Of a stretch of DNA of 55,663 nt, positions 1 to 8,725 are shown in pieces. This DNA is from Candidatus Gastranaerophilales bacterium (GTDB lineage Bacteria; Cyanobacteriota; Vampirovibrionia; Gastranaerophilales; Gastranaerophilaceae). The position numbers were made by a program, and so were the translations under genes. The notes beneath the pieces were generated by a model. It had not been told where the DNA came from. It did no database searches and saw only the letters and a program-made list of their open reading frames with translations. The number at the start of each line of letters is the position of its first letter. Position 1 is the first letter of the stretch. The stretch spans positions 1-55,663 of the forward strand of contig CALUQJ010000003.1 of NCBI GenBank assembly GCA_944322865.1. The letters are read 5' to 3'.

Positions 1-1
1 G

Positions 2-316
2 CTTTACCGCGAAAACGGACAGCATCTTTTTTCCGGTCGTATTATGGCGATTAAAGGCAATTACAACGAGATAATGAAAGGCGTTACAGAACACGATGAA
101 GAAATGGTACGACTTCTTGATAACGAAGTTGCGTCTTTATTTATTCCCGCTGAAACAAATCAAAATTGCATAATGAAAATCAAACACCTTCCAAATCGTG
201 AATTTTATCTTAATCAACTGGATGCACCGCGCGAATTTGTTTTAAAAGTAGTGGAAACAATCTGTGGCGGTGGTTTTTATCACGAAGAAGGGGCAAGAAA
301 AAGTTTTAATATTTAA
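2..316 (+). CDS. C-terminal part of an unrecognised protein (5' truncated by the window edge)
   Basis: The reading frame is open from base 2, so about 104 residues of the C-terminus are visible and the true start lies upstream. An internal ATG at 44 has no ribosome binding site, so I do not take it as the start. The visible part is hydrophilic, with no membrane segment or signal. Near its end it carries a Cys-Gly-Gly-Gly stretch followed by His, Glu, Glu, Gly and Ala, loosely like the glycine-rich end of DHHA1-type domains; that is only a resemblance. It ends in a TAA and is followed by a promoter-like region. Function not recognised. Confidence 0.6.
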   Translation, partial: LYRENGQHLFSGRIMAIKGNYNEIMKGVTEHDEEMVRLLDNEVASLFIPAETNQNCIMKIKHLPNREFYLNQLDAPREFVLKVVETICGGGFYHEEGARKSFNI

Positions 317-329
317 TTTTTTCAAAGAG

Positions 330-360
330 TTGACTTTATTGAAAAAATAAATAATAATAT
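330..360 (+). promoter_or_regulatory. Putative promoter for the 389-640 gene
   Basis: TTGACT at 330-335 and TAATAT at 355-360 are 19 bp apart, in an A/T-rich gap 29 bp before the start codon. The spacing is at the long end of the sigma-70 range, so this is a moderate call. Confidence 0.4.
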
Positions 361-388
361 AATCATATAGGATGTAGGTATTTAGTAG

Positions 389-640
389 ATGAGATTAGTA
401 GAAAAACTTAAGGAACATGAAAATCAATACATGTTTATTCGTTGGGCAACCGGGGGAGAGTATGGGAAACTTATATATGCCGGCGAAGATTTTGTTGAAT
501 TTAATATAATAGATATAGATACGATGGAATATCGCGAAACCGTACTAATCCAATCTCCGCTTATTTTAGAGGTAGCAATAGGCGGGGCTGATATTGCCAG
601 AATTGTGGCAGAAGTTTCATCTAAGATAACTTTTGAGTAA
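389..640 (+). CDS. Small conserved hypothetical protein, 83 aa
   Basis: This is an acidic, soluble 83-residue protein without signal or membrane segment. Its pattern of short beta strands (Gly-Lys-Leu-Ile-Tyr, then Asp-Phe-Val-Glu-Phe, then Glu-Thr-Val-Leu-Ile) after a first helix is reminiscent of small Sm-like or other beta-barrel folds; that is inference, and no motif fixes a function. It stands alone, with its own promoter-like region and a terminator-like hairpin downstream at 685-735. The purine-rich sequence before the ATG (AGGATG, 17 nt upstream) is a poor ribosome binding site. Confidence 0.6.
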   Translation: MRLVEKLKEHENQYMFIRWATGGEYGKLIYAGEDFVEFNIIDIDTMEYRETVLIQSPLILEVAIGGADIARIVAEVSSKITFE

Positions 641-745
641 TTTACAACGCCCCGTGAACAGTGTTGTATAAAAAGTGAGCTGGGGGTATTTGTAACATCA
701 GTACTGTAAGTATCATGGTTACAGATGCTTTTTTCTCTAGGCGTT
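641..745 (+). ncRNA. Candidate structured RNA or complex 3' UTR
   Basis: Directly after the 389-640 gene, AACGCC (646-651) can pair with GGCGTT (740-745), closing a ~100-nt domain. Inside it, ATTTGTAAC (688-696) pairs with GTTACAGAT (718-726), followed by six T residues, which looks like an intrinsic terminator. It is either the 3' UTR terminator of the upstream gene or a small RNA. It lacks the conserved SRP RNA apical motif. Low confidence. Confidence 0.25.
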
Positions 746-754
746 AATATAGAA

Positions 755-784
755 ATAAAAAAAAGGCAATGTTTTCACACTGCC
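755..784 (-). terminator. Intrinsic terminator of the SPFH-NfeD operon
   Basis: Read on the minus strand, GGCAGTG (784-778) pairs with CATTGCC (771-765) and is followed by a run of eight U. It lies 30 bp after the SPFH stop codon. The stem belongs to the GGCAA/TTGCC hairpin family seen at 8640 and 54897-55090. Confidence 0.8.
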
Positions 785-813
785 TTATACAAATAATAAC
801 CAAATAAGAAGAA

Positions 814-1785
814 TTACTTTTTATCAAACATCTGTTTTATGCCGTCAACTGAGCTCAATATACCGGTTGCCTCGTAAGGCATATAAACAACTTTATTATT
901 TTCACCTGCTGTAATTGCGCTCAAGGTTTCAAGATATTTCATTGCGATCAAATATTTATCCGGCTGACCTTTATCTGCCAATGCATTGATAATTCTAGCA
1001 ATGGCTTCTTTTTCTGCATCTGCTTCAACTACACGTGCCTGTGCAACACCTTCTGCTTTCAGAATAGCAGCCTGTTTTTGACCTTCGGCTTCTCTTATTG
1101 CAGCTTCTTTTTGACCTTCTGCGGTTAAGATTGCGGCTTGTTTTTCACCTTCAGCCTCATAGATCATTGCGCGTTTTTCACGTTCTGCTTTCATTTGTTT
1201 GTCCATGGCTGCCTGAATATCAGCAGGAGGAATTATATCCTGTAATTCAACACGATTAACTTTTACGCCCCATTTATTCGTTGCTTCGTCAAGTATTGCG
1301 CGTAATTCGCCGTTGATTTTATCTCTTGAAACTAATGTTTCCTGCAATTCCAGCTGACCCACAAGGTTTCTTAATGTTGTTTGTGTTAATTTTTCTATTG
1401 CTTCCGGAAGGTTTGCTATTTCATAAACAGCGCTTTTTGCATCAATAATTTGGAAATACAACAGAGCGTTGATTGTAATTGATACATTATCTTTTGTAAT
1501 TACATTCTGACGCGGAAAATCATACACTGTTTCTCTCAAATCAATTTTGGATGTTTCTTTGAGGTATGAATAAGTTTGACCGTCAAGAGTTCTTTGTGTA
1601 ACTTTTTTTGCGATACCGCGCGGAGCGTCAAGTATAGGGAAGATAAAGTTTGGACCCGCTCTGAGTGTTCTTTCATAACGACCTAAGCGCTCAATAATTA
1701 CTTCTTCCTGTTGTTGTACGATAATTATACCTTTGAACACATAAATAAAAAGTAGAATTATCAGAATAAATAGAAATAAACTCAT
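814..1785 (-). CDS. SPFH/Band 7 membrane protein (stomatin-like, QmcA type)
   Basis: The 323-residue protein starts with one membrane anchor (about residues 2-22), then the SPFH/Band 7 domain (IIIVQQQEEVIIERLGRY at its start), then a long charged Ala/Glu/Lys-rich helix with repeats of the type AEGxKxAAI (about residues 205-260), and a short C-terminal tail. This layout is typical of bacterial stomatin/prohibitin relatives that form ring oligomers in membrane microdomains and bind FtsH-type proteases. It is 15 bp downstream of an NfeD-family gene, the classic stomatin-NfeD pairing, so the two are cotranscribed. The ribosome binding site AAGGAG precedes the start. Exact substrate or partner cannot be read from sequence. 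Confidence 0.9.
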   Translation of the reverse strand: MSLFLFILIILLFIYVFKGIIIVQQQEEVIIERLGRYERTLRAGPNFIFPILDAPRGIAKKVTQRTLDGQTYSYLKETSKIDLRETVYDFPRQNVITKDNVSITINALLYFQIIDAKSAVYEIANLPEAIEKLTQTTLRNLVGQLELQETLVSRDKINGELRAILDEATNKWGVKVNRVELQDIIPPADIQAAMDKQMKAEREKRAMIYEAEGEKQAAILTAEGQKEAAIREAEGQKQAAILKAEGVAQARVVEADAEKEAIARIINALADKGQPDKYLIAMKYLETLSAITAGENNKVVYMPYEATGILSSVDGIKQMFDKK

Positions 1786-1800
1786 TTTTTCTCTCCTTTT

Positions 1801-2226
1801 TTATAATTTTTCTACATACATTACTAAACTTTCATTACGTATAATCCGAATTTCAGAGCCTGTGGGAATTTCTTCGTCACCTTCATAACGTGCTTCCCAG
1901 CGTTCATCATAAATCGTTATTGCACCTTTATATTTGTTTATCGGTTCAATTACGCGTGCAATTTTACCGATGTATTTTCCTTCAATTCCGGTTTGATTAT
2001 CCGGTGTACTCTTGTGTTTTAAAACAAGCGGACGGATAAGCAGAATTGATAAAAGCGAGAATACAACAAAAGCAAAGATTAGCGTAACAACATCAGTTAT
2101 CACAAGAGATAACAGTGCCGTTAAAAATCCTGCAACTGCAAAGTTCAAAAAGAAAACCATAGGAACAAGTATTTCCAATATAAGAAATACAACTCCGGTA
2201 ATTGCAAAAAGTTCCCATAATAACAT
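1801..2226 (-). CDS. NfeD family membrane protein
   Basis: This is a 141-residue short NfeD protein. Two or three hydrophobic segments occupy roughly residues 1-70, including a Leu/Val/Ile-rich hairpin. A C-terminal OB-fold-type domain follows (Gly-Lys-Ile-Ala-Arg-Val-Ile-Glu-Pro to Ile-Tyr-Asp-Glu-Arg-Trp-Glu-Ala). Short NfeD proteins lack the N-terminal ClpP-like protease and work with SPFH proteins in the membrane. It is the first gene of the operon, with AAGGAG 6 nt before the ATG and a strong promoter just upstream. Confidence 0.88.
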   Translation of the reverse strand: MLLWELFAITGVVFLILEILVPMVFFLNFAVAGFLTALLSLVITDVVTLIFAFVVFSLLSILLIRPLVLKHKSTPDNQTGIEGKYIGKIARVIEPINKYKGAITIYDERWEARYEGDEEIPTGSEIRIIRNESLVMYVEKL

Positions 2227-2250
2227 ATATTTCTCCTTGTTATGATTTTT

Positions 2251-2279
2251 ATATTAACATATAAATCCGATATCGTCAA
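2251..2279 (-). promoter_or_regulatory. Sigma-70-type promoter of the nfeD-SPFH operon
   Basis: On the minus strand, TTGACG (2279-2274) and TAATAT (2256-2251) are separated by exactly 17 bp. The expected start gives a leader of about 18 nt containing AAGGAG before the NfeD ATG. Confidence 0.7.
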
Positions 2280-2310
2280 CCGAATAGAATTTTATTTTGC
2301 ATAGTAAAAT

Positions 2311-2339
2311 ATTACATCCGGTTGTATTTGTTGTAAGAT
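2311..2339 (+). promoter_or_regulatory. Putative promoter of rqcH giving a near-leaderless mRNA
   Basis: ATTACA (2311-2316), a 17-bp spacer and TAAGAT (2334-2339) lie only 6 nt before the rqcH ATG. No Shine-Dalgarno sequence is visible. The expected transcription start coincides with the start codon. Confidence 0.45.
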
Positions 2340-2345
2340 TTAAAT

Positions 2346-3947
2346 ATGATAACATTTGACAGTCTGACACTAAAAGCATTCATAGAAGAGAACAAGGAAT
2401 TTTTAACCGGCGCCCGTATACAACGTATCCAGCAGCCGACAAGAAGGGATTTTGTTCTGGCAATCAGAGGGTTTGACAAAGACGGCAAATCCGTAATTAA
2501 AAAGCTCTATATAAACATTAACCCTCAATATCATCATGTCTGCTTTATGAGCAAAGAGAACGAATCCAAAAGGCTTATTGAAATTCCGCAAAAGCCGCCG
2601 ATGTTCTGTATGCTTTTGAGAAAATATCTTGAAAACGCAAAAATATGCAAGGTTAATCAACCTCCCTACGAAAGAATTTTAGAATTGTATGTAGAAACAT
2701 TTAACGAACTGGCGGAAAAAATACACCTCTGCCTTGCGGTTGAATTGATGGGTAAACATTCCAATGTAGTGCTTTATAATGACGATACAAATGTAATTAT
2801 CGGGTGTGCTCATAATGTAGGGGCTGAAAAAAGTCGTGAGCGGGAAATGGCAGGCACCTTACCTTATGTCTACCCGCCTAAACAAAATAAAATTGATATT
2901 TTGAATTACAATGGAGAAATTGATTACAGCCGGCTAAACAGTGATTTTTACTGGTTTTCAAAATCGTTTGCCACCCAGGCTGCCGGCATGGGGCTTGATA
3001 AACTGCGTAATTATGTTCAATTAAAAGGACTTTCGCCTGCAATATCAAAAGATTACAGCCAATATACTTTATTCCGGGAATTACTGCCGGATTCAATACC
3101 GCAAAATTCCGTAAATGAAATGCTGGACAATTATTACGCATATTTTATAGAAAAAGATAAATGCCGGACGCTGAAAACGCATTTAACAACTGTAGTGAAT
3201 CAGAGATTAAAAAAATGCCGTGCCTCTCTTACAAAAATGCAAACTCAATTAAAAAAAGAAAAAGAGGCTGACAGATACAGACTTTATGGTGATCTGATAC
3301 TTGCCAATATTTATAATCTTAAAGATTTCAGTACACAGGCTGAAGTTTTTGATTATGAAAACAATAAAAATATAACGATTACTCTTGATGAAACCAAAAC
3401 ACTGAAAGATAATGCGAATAATTTTTATAAACTGTATACAAAATCGAAAACCTCACGTGAAAAACTTACGGAATTGTCAGACGCGTTGCATACAGAAATA
3501 AATTATCTTGAGCAGGTATTGTATTCAATAAATATATCAGCCGGCATGCCGGACTTGCAGGAAATTAAATCCGAAATTTTACCGGATAATGAGGCAAAAA
3601 CTAAAAAAACTCCTGTAAATCTTCCGTTGGAATTAGAGGTTGAAGGATTCAAAGTCTGGGTAGGACGCAACAACCGCCAAAATGATTATATTGTATCAAA
3701 ACTTTCCCGTGAGGAAGATTACTGGTTTCATATAAAAGATTGTGCAGGCTCACATGTGCTTTTGCGGTGCGAACAGCCATCTGACAGGTTGATTTTTGAA
3801 TGTGCAAAACTTGCAAAAGAATATTCATCCGCAAAACTAACCTCTAAAGCAGGTGTGATTTATACAAAAAGAAAGTATCTGAAAAAGCCGCCTAAAGCTA
3901 ATTTAGGCTATGTTACTTATAAATGTGAAAAAGAGATTGTCGTATAA
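2346..3947 (+). CDS. rqcH: RqcH, Rqc2/NEMF-family ribosome quality control protein
   Basis: At 533 residues it has the full bacterial NFACT architecture: NFACT-N at about 1-200, a helix-hairpin-helix and long coiled coil at about 200-400, and NFACT-R at the C-terminus (WVGRNNRQNDYI, then WFHIKDCAGSHV). RqcH binds obstructed 50S subunits with peptidyl-tRNA and recruits tRNA-Ala to add C-terminal alanine tails, marking nascent chains for degradation. The tRNA-binding Asp-Arg pair of Bacillus RqcH aligns here with Glu109-Arg110 (PPYERIL). The PPMFCMLLRKYLE block is strongly conserved. Older annotations call this family fibronectin-binding protein. Its stop overlaps the next gene by one base (TAATG). 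Confidence 0.93.
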   Translation: MITFDSLTLKAFIEENKEFLTGARIQRIQQPTRRDFVLAIRGFDKDGKSVIKKLYININPQYHHVCFMSKENESKRLIEIPQKPPMFCMLLRKYLENAKICKVNQPPYERILELYVETFNELAEKIHLCLAVELMGKHSNVVLYNDDTNVIIGCAHNVGAEKSREREMAGTLPYVYPPKQNKIDILNYNGEIDYSRLNSDFYWFSKSFATQAAGMGLDKLRNYVQLKGLSPAISKDYSQYTLFRELLPDSIPQNSVNEMLDNYYAYFIEKDKCRTLKTHLTTVVNQRLKKCRASLTKMQTQLKKEKEADRYRLYGDLILANIYNLKDFSTQAEVFDYENNKNITITLDETKTLKDNANNFYKLYTKSKTSREKLTELSDALHTEINYLEQVLYSINISAGMPDLQEIKSEILPDNEAKTKKTPVNLPLELEVEGFKVWVGRNNRQNDYIVSKLSREEDYWFHIKDCAGSHVLLRCEQPSDRLIFECAKLAKEYSSAKLTSKAGVIYTKRKYLKKPPKANLGYVTYKCEKEIVV

Positions 3948-5167
3948 TGCGCTTAAGATTTGACGAAATTCAAAAACAAATTGATACTGTTGCTATGGGT
4001 AAAAAAAATGTCATAGCGCTGGTAGATTGCGATTCGTTTTTTGTTTCCTGTGAACAAAAGGTTAATCCTGAATTAAAAGGGAAACCGGTTTGCGTGCTAT
4101 CCAATCGTGACGGGTGTGTTATTTCAAGATCACGGGAAGCAAAAAAAATGGGGATCAGAATGGGGTTGCCGTACTTTATGGCAAAAAAAGATTTTCCAAA
4201 AGCAATATATCTTTCCGGCAGGCATGATTTGTACGGCGATATATCAAAAGAAGTTATGGCGGTTTTGAAGGAATTTAGTCCGAAAGTAGAGGTGTATTCT
4301 ATAGATGAGGCTTTTGTTGAATTAACGGGGCTTGAACGATTATATAAAAAGAATTACACAGAAATAGGACAATTCTTGCGTGAAGAGGTGATGAAACGCG
4401 TTGATATACCTGTTTCTATCGGAATAAGTTCCTCCAAAACTCTTGCCAAACTTGCCTCCGATAAGGCAAAATCAATGTCCGGCGGCGTTTATCATATCCA
4501 TAAACACGAAATTATTGATGTTTTAGAAAAAACTGATATCGGAGAAATTTGGGGGATAGGAAAAAATCTGACACTTATGTTTCACAAAAACGGTATCTTA
4601 AACGCATATGAACTCGCGTCCCAAACCGACAGCTGGCTTAACCAAAAAATCGGGATACACGGACTCGAAATGAAACATGAGCTTCTGGGAGAAATGGTGT
4701 CGCCTGTTGATACAGCAGTAAAACTCCCTAAATCCATACAAAAAACAAGTATGCTTTCAAAATTCAGTTCAGATCTGAATTTTTTGAAAAACTCTCTTAA
4801 TTACCACATTCACCGCTCTTGTGCAAAACTCAGAAAAATTGACGCTAAATGTACAGGGATTACCCTGATGCTAAAGACCAAAGATTTCAAATCATATTAT
4901 GAAAAAAGAGTTCTGGCTAAACCTACTGATTATGAATTTGAAATATCCAGAGTAATCTTTGAATTACTGGATAAACTTTACAACCCTAATGTTCTCTACC
5001 GCAGCACCGGGGTAATATTAGACGGAATTACGCATAACAGCGAAGCACAATTGTTTTTATTCAACGATGCTGATGATGACAAAAAAGCAAGACTTACAAA
5101 ATGTTTCGACCGTCTGGAAAGTCGTTTTGGGAAAGACGTAATTCGTACAGGCTTTACACCTGATTAA
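3947..5167 (+). CDS. Y-family DNA polymerase, UmuC-like
   Basis: The 406-residue protein carries the Y-family signatures: VDCDSFFVSCE (Asp27, Asp29), CVISRSREAKKMGIRMG, and the catalytic SIDEAFVEL (Asp120, Glu121), followed by a helix-hairpin-helix thumb and a little-finger domain. The Asp-Gly-Cys-Val-Ile-Ser-Arg-Ser block is closer to UmuC than to DinB. It would perform error-prone translesion synthesis. No umuD or LexA-type partner gene is in the window, and I see no obvious LexA box, because it is translated from the rqcH transcript with a TAATG overlap. Residues 1-20 precede the usual family start, so a start at 3995 (Met17) is possible, but that ATG has no ribosome binding site. Confidence 0.9.
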   Translation: MRLRFDEIQKQIDTVAMGKKNVIALVDCDSFFVSCEQKVNPELKGKPVCVLSNRDGCVISRSREAKKMGIRMGLPYFMAKKDFPKAIYLSGRHDLYGDISKEVMAVLKEFSPKVEVYSIDEAFVELTGLERLYKKNYTEIGQFLREEVMKRVDIPVSIGISSSKTLAKLASDKAKSMSGGVYHIHKHEIIDVLEKTDIGEIWGIGKNLTLMFHKNGILNAYELASQTDSWLNQKIGIHGLEMKHELLGEMVSPVDTAVKLPKSIQKTSMLSKFSSDLNFLKNSLNYHIHRSCAKLRKIDAKCTGITLMLKTKDFKSYYEKRVLAKPTDYEFEISRVIFELLDKLYNPNVLYRSTGVILDGITHNSEAQLFLFNDADDDKKARLTKCFDRLESRFGKDVIRTGFTPD

Positions 5168-5285
5168 TATAAAAAATCACTTATGGACTTAATATTTCTT
5201 CATATACTTGATATTACAGACAATAAGACCCGACAAAATCACTTTATATATATAGGTTAGTTATTTTTTAATCTGGAGAAATGTT

Positions 5286-5633
5286 ATGGCAGTAGATGAC
5301 ATGTTTGTTCCTGCGATATATCAGGATATAGGCACAATGTCAACCGGTTATTATCCAATGGGCGGTATGGGCATGTATCCAATGTATCCGTCATTATTAG
5401 GCGGGGTAAAAATGAAACCTCAGAATATGGAAGATAAATATGAAGCCATAGCACAAAAGGATAAAGAAACAAAAAATACAGCAAAATCAGTTGCAAAAGC
5501 ACTTTTCTGGATGGCAGTAGGCGGATTTATTCCGGGCGGGATAAAATATATTAAAAAATCAGGCGGTCTGACTTCTGCTCTGTCAAAAGGTTTTAGTGCT
5601 GCCGGCAGCTGGATTAAAAACATTTTTAAATAA
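5286..5633 (+). CDS. Hypothetical protein, 115 aa, Met/Gly/Tyr-rich N-terminus with hydrophobic segment
   Basis: Not recognised. Residues about 15-45 are rich in Met, Gly, Pro and Tyr (YYPMGGMGMYPMYPS). A charged linker follows, then a hydrophobic stretch (ALFWMAVGGFIPGG, about residues 74-87) and a Lys-rich amphipathic tail ending in WIKNIFK. This could be a small membrane-associated protein. GGAG lies 7 nt before the ATG. It stands alone between the polymerase and the 951-aa gene, probably as its own transcript. Confidence 0.65.
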   Translation: MAVDDMFVPAIYQDIGTMSTGYYPMGGMGMYPMYPSLLGGVKMKPQNMEDKYEAIAQKDKETKNTAKSVAKALFWMAVGGFIPGGIKYIKKSGGLTSALSKGFSAAGSWIKNIFK

Positions 5634-5773
5634 TAGGTATTAAAGAACAGTCATCCCGGAATATTTGTATAAACCAGTTGTATTACAAATTATCACAATT
5701 TCTTCTCTGAATAGCAAACAATATTTTTTTTGCTTATTATATGACTACATTAGTATTTTTTTCAGAGGAAGAT

Positions 5774-8629
5774 ATGCGTATTCAATCTATAAACTTTCTA
5801 GGCATTAATCAAACTAACCGGCAAAATCAATTTAAAAATCAAAAATATTCAACAAGCTCTGTTCCGCAGGAAAAATTACCATATACATACAACAATTACA
5901 ATATAAACTTTGGGGCACGTATTAACAGAACCCCGGAAGATTTTTATGCTCAAAAATTTAATATTGACAACATGCCGATCACGGTTAAAGAATATTTATT
6001 TGAAGATTTTGAACAAAGACAGCACATGCCGCCCGCACAGTTACAACGTCAGGCTTTTGAGTATTTAAAACTTGCCGATAACGTTCAGGACATAAAAGAC
6101 ATGTATCCGGATGAACCTCTATTTGCACATTTAAAAGAACTAAAAGATACAAAACCCAATACCGGTATTTTATTACTCTTAAAATGGGATGCGCAAACTT
6201 CCAAAACCCCTGTTTTTAAAGATAAAAATAACAAAGATTTAACAACTTATCTTTTGAAAAAAGTTTATCTTGAAGGAAAAACAATAGAAGAAATTAACAA
6301 TGATTTTGACAATGATGCAACTGATGCTATAAAACACGAACTTGGTGTAAAGGATAAAAAATACTTTTCTCATACCAATATTTATACACTTGGAATAAGA
6401 TACCCTAAATTACCTTACTATAACTCATTTCTTGCAACAAGAAACGATAAAGAATATATCCCGCCGGTTAGAAAATCAGTCACTCCTGTGTCAGAGGAAA
6501 CAAAAGAAAAACTTTCTGCCGCTATGACCAAATGGTGGGCAGGCTTAGATGAAATTGAACGCAGCGAGCAGATACAAAAAATGCTCAACGGCAAAGAATT
6601 GTCTAATTCTATATTCTCAAAATATCAAGGACAAATTATGACTATTGCCGCAGCTCAAATGGGGTTTAGCGAAAAATTGTCCGATATTTTTGCTGAAAAG
6701 TATGCTGATAAAGATTTTATCATAGATTTTCCGCTGTTTTCCGAGCAGCAAAGAGAAATTATGCTTGTATTTTGGAACAAAGATCCTGAATTTAGAACAA
6801 AATATTCACAAGCTCTGCAAGATACTATTGCAGAATTTGAAACAGCATATTACAACGAGGACAAAACTCAACTTGAAATCCTGATGAATAAAGCACTGGA
6901 TTTAAAAGCAAAAGTCTTGAATAAAGCCCGCGAAAAACAGAATACCAGACGCGAGATGCAAAAACTTGCACAAAATTCTGCTCCTCCTGTAAATAATCCA
7001 ACTCAGGAACAACAAATTGATATTAATTCAAAAAATACTGTAAATAAGTTGTTTAAAAAATTTGAGCAGGATGCAATGAAGATATTTCCTGATAGTTTTA
7101 AGATGACATTTATTGATTTTCTAATGCGGAATACTGATCAGCAGACCAAAAAAGAAATAGTTGCATTATCCCTGCCTGAACCGCAAAAGCTTTTGAATAT
7201 TGACGAAAAAGGATTAAAAGAAATACAAAATAAATTGCTTGACAGGCGGGAAGAACTAAACGATGCTTTTAACCGCAGCCATATTTTGATTGCTAAAACA
7301 AGCGATTTTCTCATAAATAAACTTTTGTTTGAGCTGACCGGTGACCCTAAAGTCTTTAAGTTTGAACGTGGAGATGCAACAAATTATATATCTACGCACA
7401 ATCTGAAACAAGAAGTTTTAAAACATCATGACAGATTGAATGCAGAGATGAAAAAATTAGCAGCAACCGCTCCGGCTAAAGAGTTGGATGTTTTTTGCAA
7501 AACAGATTTTAATAAAGCTTTGATGACGCATCTGCAAGAAGGATTTGAGATTTATCCGGAATACAGTTTCGAATTACAAAATATGTGTTATGCTCTTAAC
7601 TTAGACAACCAAAAGCCTGATAACTACAAAGAATTTCTGAAAAATTATAACGCAGCAATAAAATTCTATAATAATCCTAACGTAGCTCAACCAGCTAAAA
7701 AGGTAATAATGGAACATATGATTCTTGATTATATCAACTGGCTGGCAAAGAAAGAAAAAAACACTCCGGTTAGCTATATGGCAGGAAATTCTTTCTCTAA
7801 TGCAAACAAAATAAACGATTTGGATAAAAATTATAATATAGATATCACATCCCTGCATTCACTCAGATATGCTTTTAAGCAGTACATGCATAAAAACGAA
7901 ACAAAATACTGGACAAGTGAAGCTGAAAATAAATTTTTAGATTCACTTGAAACACGTGAGTATTTAAATCAGGAAGCTTTATCAATGTTTTTTGCTGTAC
8001 ATCTTAATAGATTTAAGGCAGCGCTTTCAAATCTCAGCATGCGCGATAAAAAAATCGCTTTAGAAATAACCAAAACATTAAACAATATGATCCATAATGA
8101 TTTTGAAGCAGCGCAACCACAGATAGCAAATGCAAACAATGCGGCTCTGAACCATACATTATATGAAATTACCGGGCGGGCGGAAACACTTGCGGCTAGT
8201 CCTGTTGATACTGCAAGATTTATAAAAAATCATTATCTTGAAAAAAAGGTCTTGAGCCACAAAGATACAATAGAGAAAAAATATGAACATTATTTGCCTG
8301 TACTTTCTCAAAATGAGATACACGATTTTTATGATACAGAGTTTTATCCTATGGTGATAGATATTTTAGAAGGCGGGACAGAATATGTAAGTATAGACAA
8401 TCAGGAAAACTTCAAACTTGCACAACAAAAGGTTGTTAATTCTCTCAATTCCCGAGATCAGTATATAACAGATAAACTAACGAAATATCTTACAGACAAA
8501 AGTGCATTTATAAGAATTATTCAAGATGATAACATACCTGAGGACGATAAATACGAATTGTTAGAAAAAATGGTAGTTGATTTTGAACGTGATGTTGCAA
8601 AATCAACAGAACCTGCATTAAAATTTTAG
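5774..8629 (+). CDS. Large lineage-specific hypothetical protein, 951 aa
   Basis: Not recognised. I chose the ATG at 5774 because AGAGGA lies 4-5 nt upstream; an in-frame ATG at 5741 has none. The N-terminal ~50 residues are Asn/Gln-rich and contain INFLG and NINFGARI, a pattern shared with other hypothetical proteins in this window. The rest is soluble, Lys/Asp/Glu-rich and mostly helical, with no signal peptide or membrane segment. A segment around residues 235-290 (EETKEKLSAAMTKWWAGLDE, then a SxKYQGQ-like block) resembles helix-turn-helix or NUMOD-like repeats only faintly. A perfect terminator follows 11 bp after the stop. Probably a cytosolic or exported multidomain helical protein. Confidence 0.75.
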   Translation: MRIQSINFLGINQTNRQNQFKNQKYSTSSVPQEKLPYTYNNYNINFGARINRTPEDFYAQKFNIDNMPITVKEYLFEDFEQRQHMPPAQLQRQAFEYLKLADNVQDIKDMYPDEPLFAHLKELKDTKPNTGILLLLKWDAQTSKTPVFKDKNNKDLTTYLLKKVYLEGKTIEEINNDFDNDATDAIKHELGVKDKKYFSHTNIYTLGIRYPKLPYYNSFLATRNDKEYIPPVRKSVTPVSEETKEKLSAAMTKWWAGLDEIERSEQIQKMLNGKELSNSIFSKYQGQIMTIAAAQMGFSEKLSDIFAEKYADKDFIIDFPLFSEQQREIMLVFWNKDPEFRTKYSQALQDTIAEFETAYYNEDKTQLEILMNKALDLKAKVLNKAREKQNTRREMQKLAQNSAPPVNNPTQEQQIDINSKNTVNKLFKKFEQDAMKIFPDSFKMTFIDFLMRNTDQQTKKEIVALSLPEPQKLLNIDEKGLKEIQNKLLDRREELNDAFNRSHILIAKTSDFLINKLLFELTGDPKVFKFERGDATNYISTHNLKQEVLKHHDRLNAEMKKLAATAPAKELDVFCKTDFNKALMTHLQEGFEIYPEYSFELQNMCYALNLDNQKPDNYKEFLKNYNAAIKFYNNPNVAQPAKKVIMEHMILDYINWLAKKEKNTPVSYMAGNSFSNANKINDLDKNYNIDITSLHSLRYAFKQYMHKNETKYWTSEAENKFLDSLETREYLNQEALSMFFAVHLNRFKAALSNLSMRDKKIALEITKTLNNMIHNDFEAAQPQIANANNAALNHTLYEITGRAETLAASPVDTARFIKNHYLEKKVLSHKDTIEKKYEHYLPVLSQNEIHDFYDTEFYPMVIDILEGGTEYVSIDNQENFKLAQQKVVNSLNSRDQYITDKLTKYLTDKSAFIRIIQDDNIPEDDKYELLEKMVVDFERDVAKSTEPALKF

Positions 8630-8639
8630 TGTAAAAACA

Positions 8640-8675
8640 GGCAATGCCAATATTACGCATTGCCTTATTTTTGTG
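8640..8675 (+). terminator. Intrinsic terminator
   Basis: GGCAATGC (8640-8647) pairs perfectly with GCATTGCC (8657-8664) and is followed by TTATTTTTG. It lies 11 bp after the 951-aa gene. The same stem and tail recur at 54897-55090. Confidence 0.85.
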
Positions 8676-8699
8676 TAACCTCTACACCGGTAACAATAG

Positions 8700-8717
8700 T
8701 GCTCAGCGAACTGAGCA
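8700..8717 (-). terminator. Hairpin after ompH
   Basis: TGCTCAG (8700-8706) and CTGAGCA (8711-8717) form a 7-bp stem 9 bp beyond the ompH stop. On the minus strand the following sequence (CTATTGTTA) is only moderately T-rich, so termination is plausible but not certain. Confidence 0.45.
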
Positions 8718-8725
8718 TTATTAAT

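Noticed and set aside
5741-5773. Earlier start of the 951-aa gene
   Set aside because: No ribosome binding site before 5741, while AGAGGA fits the ATG at 5774.
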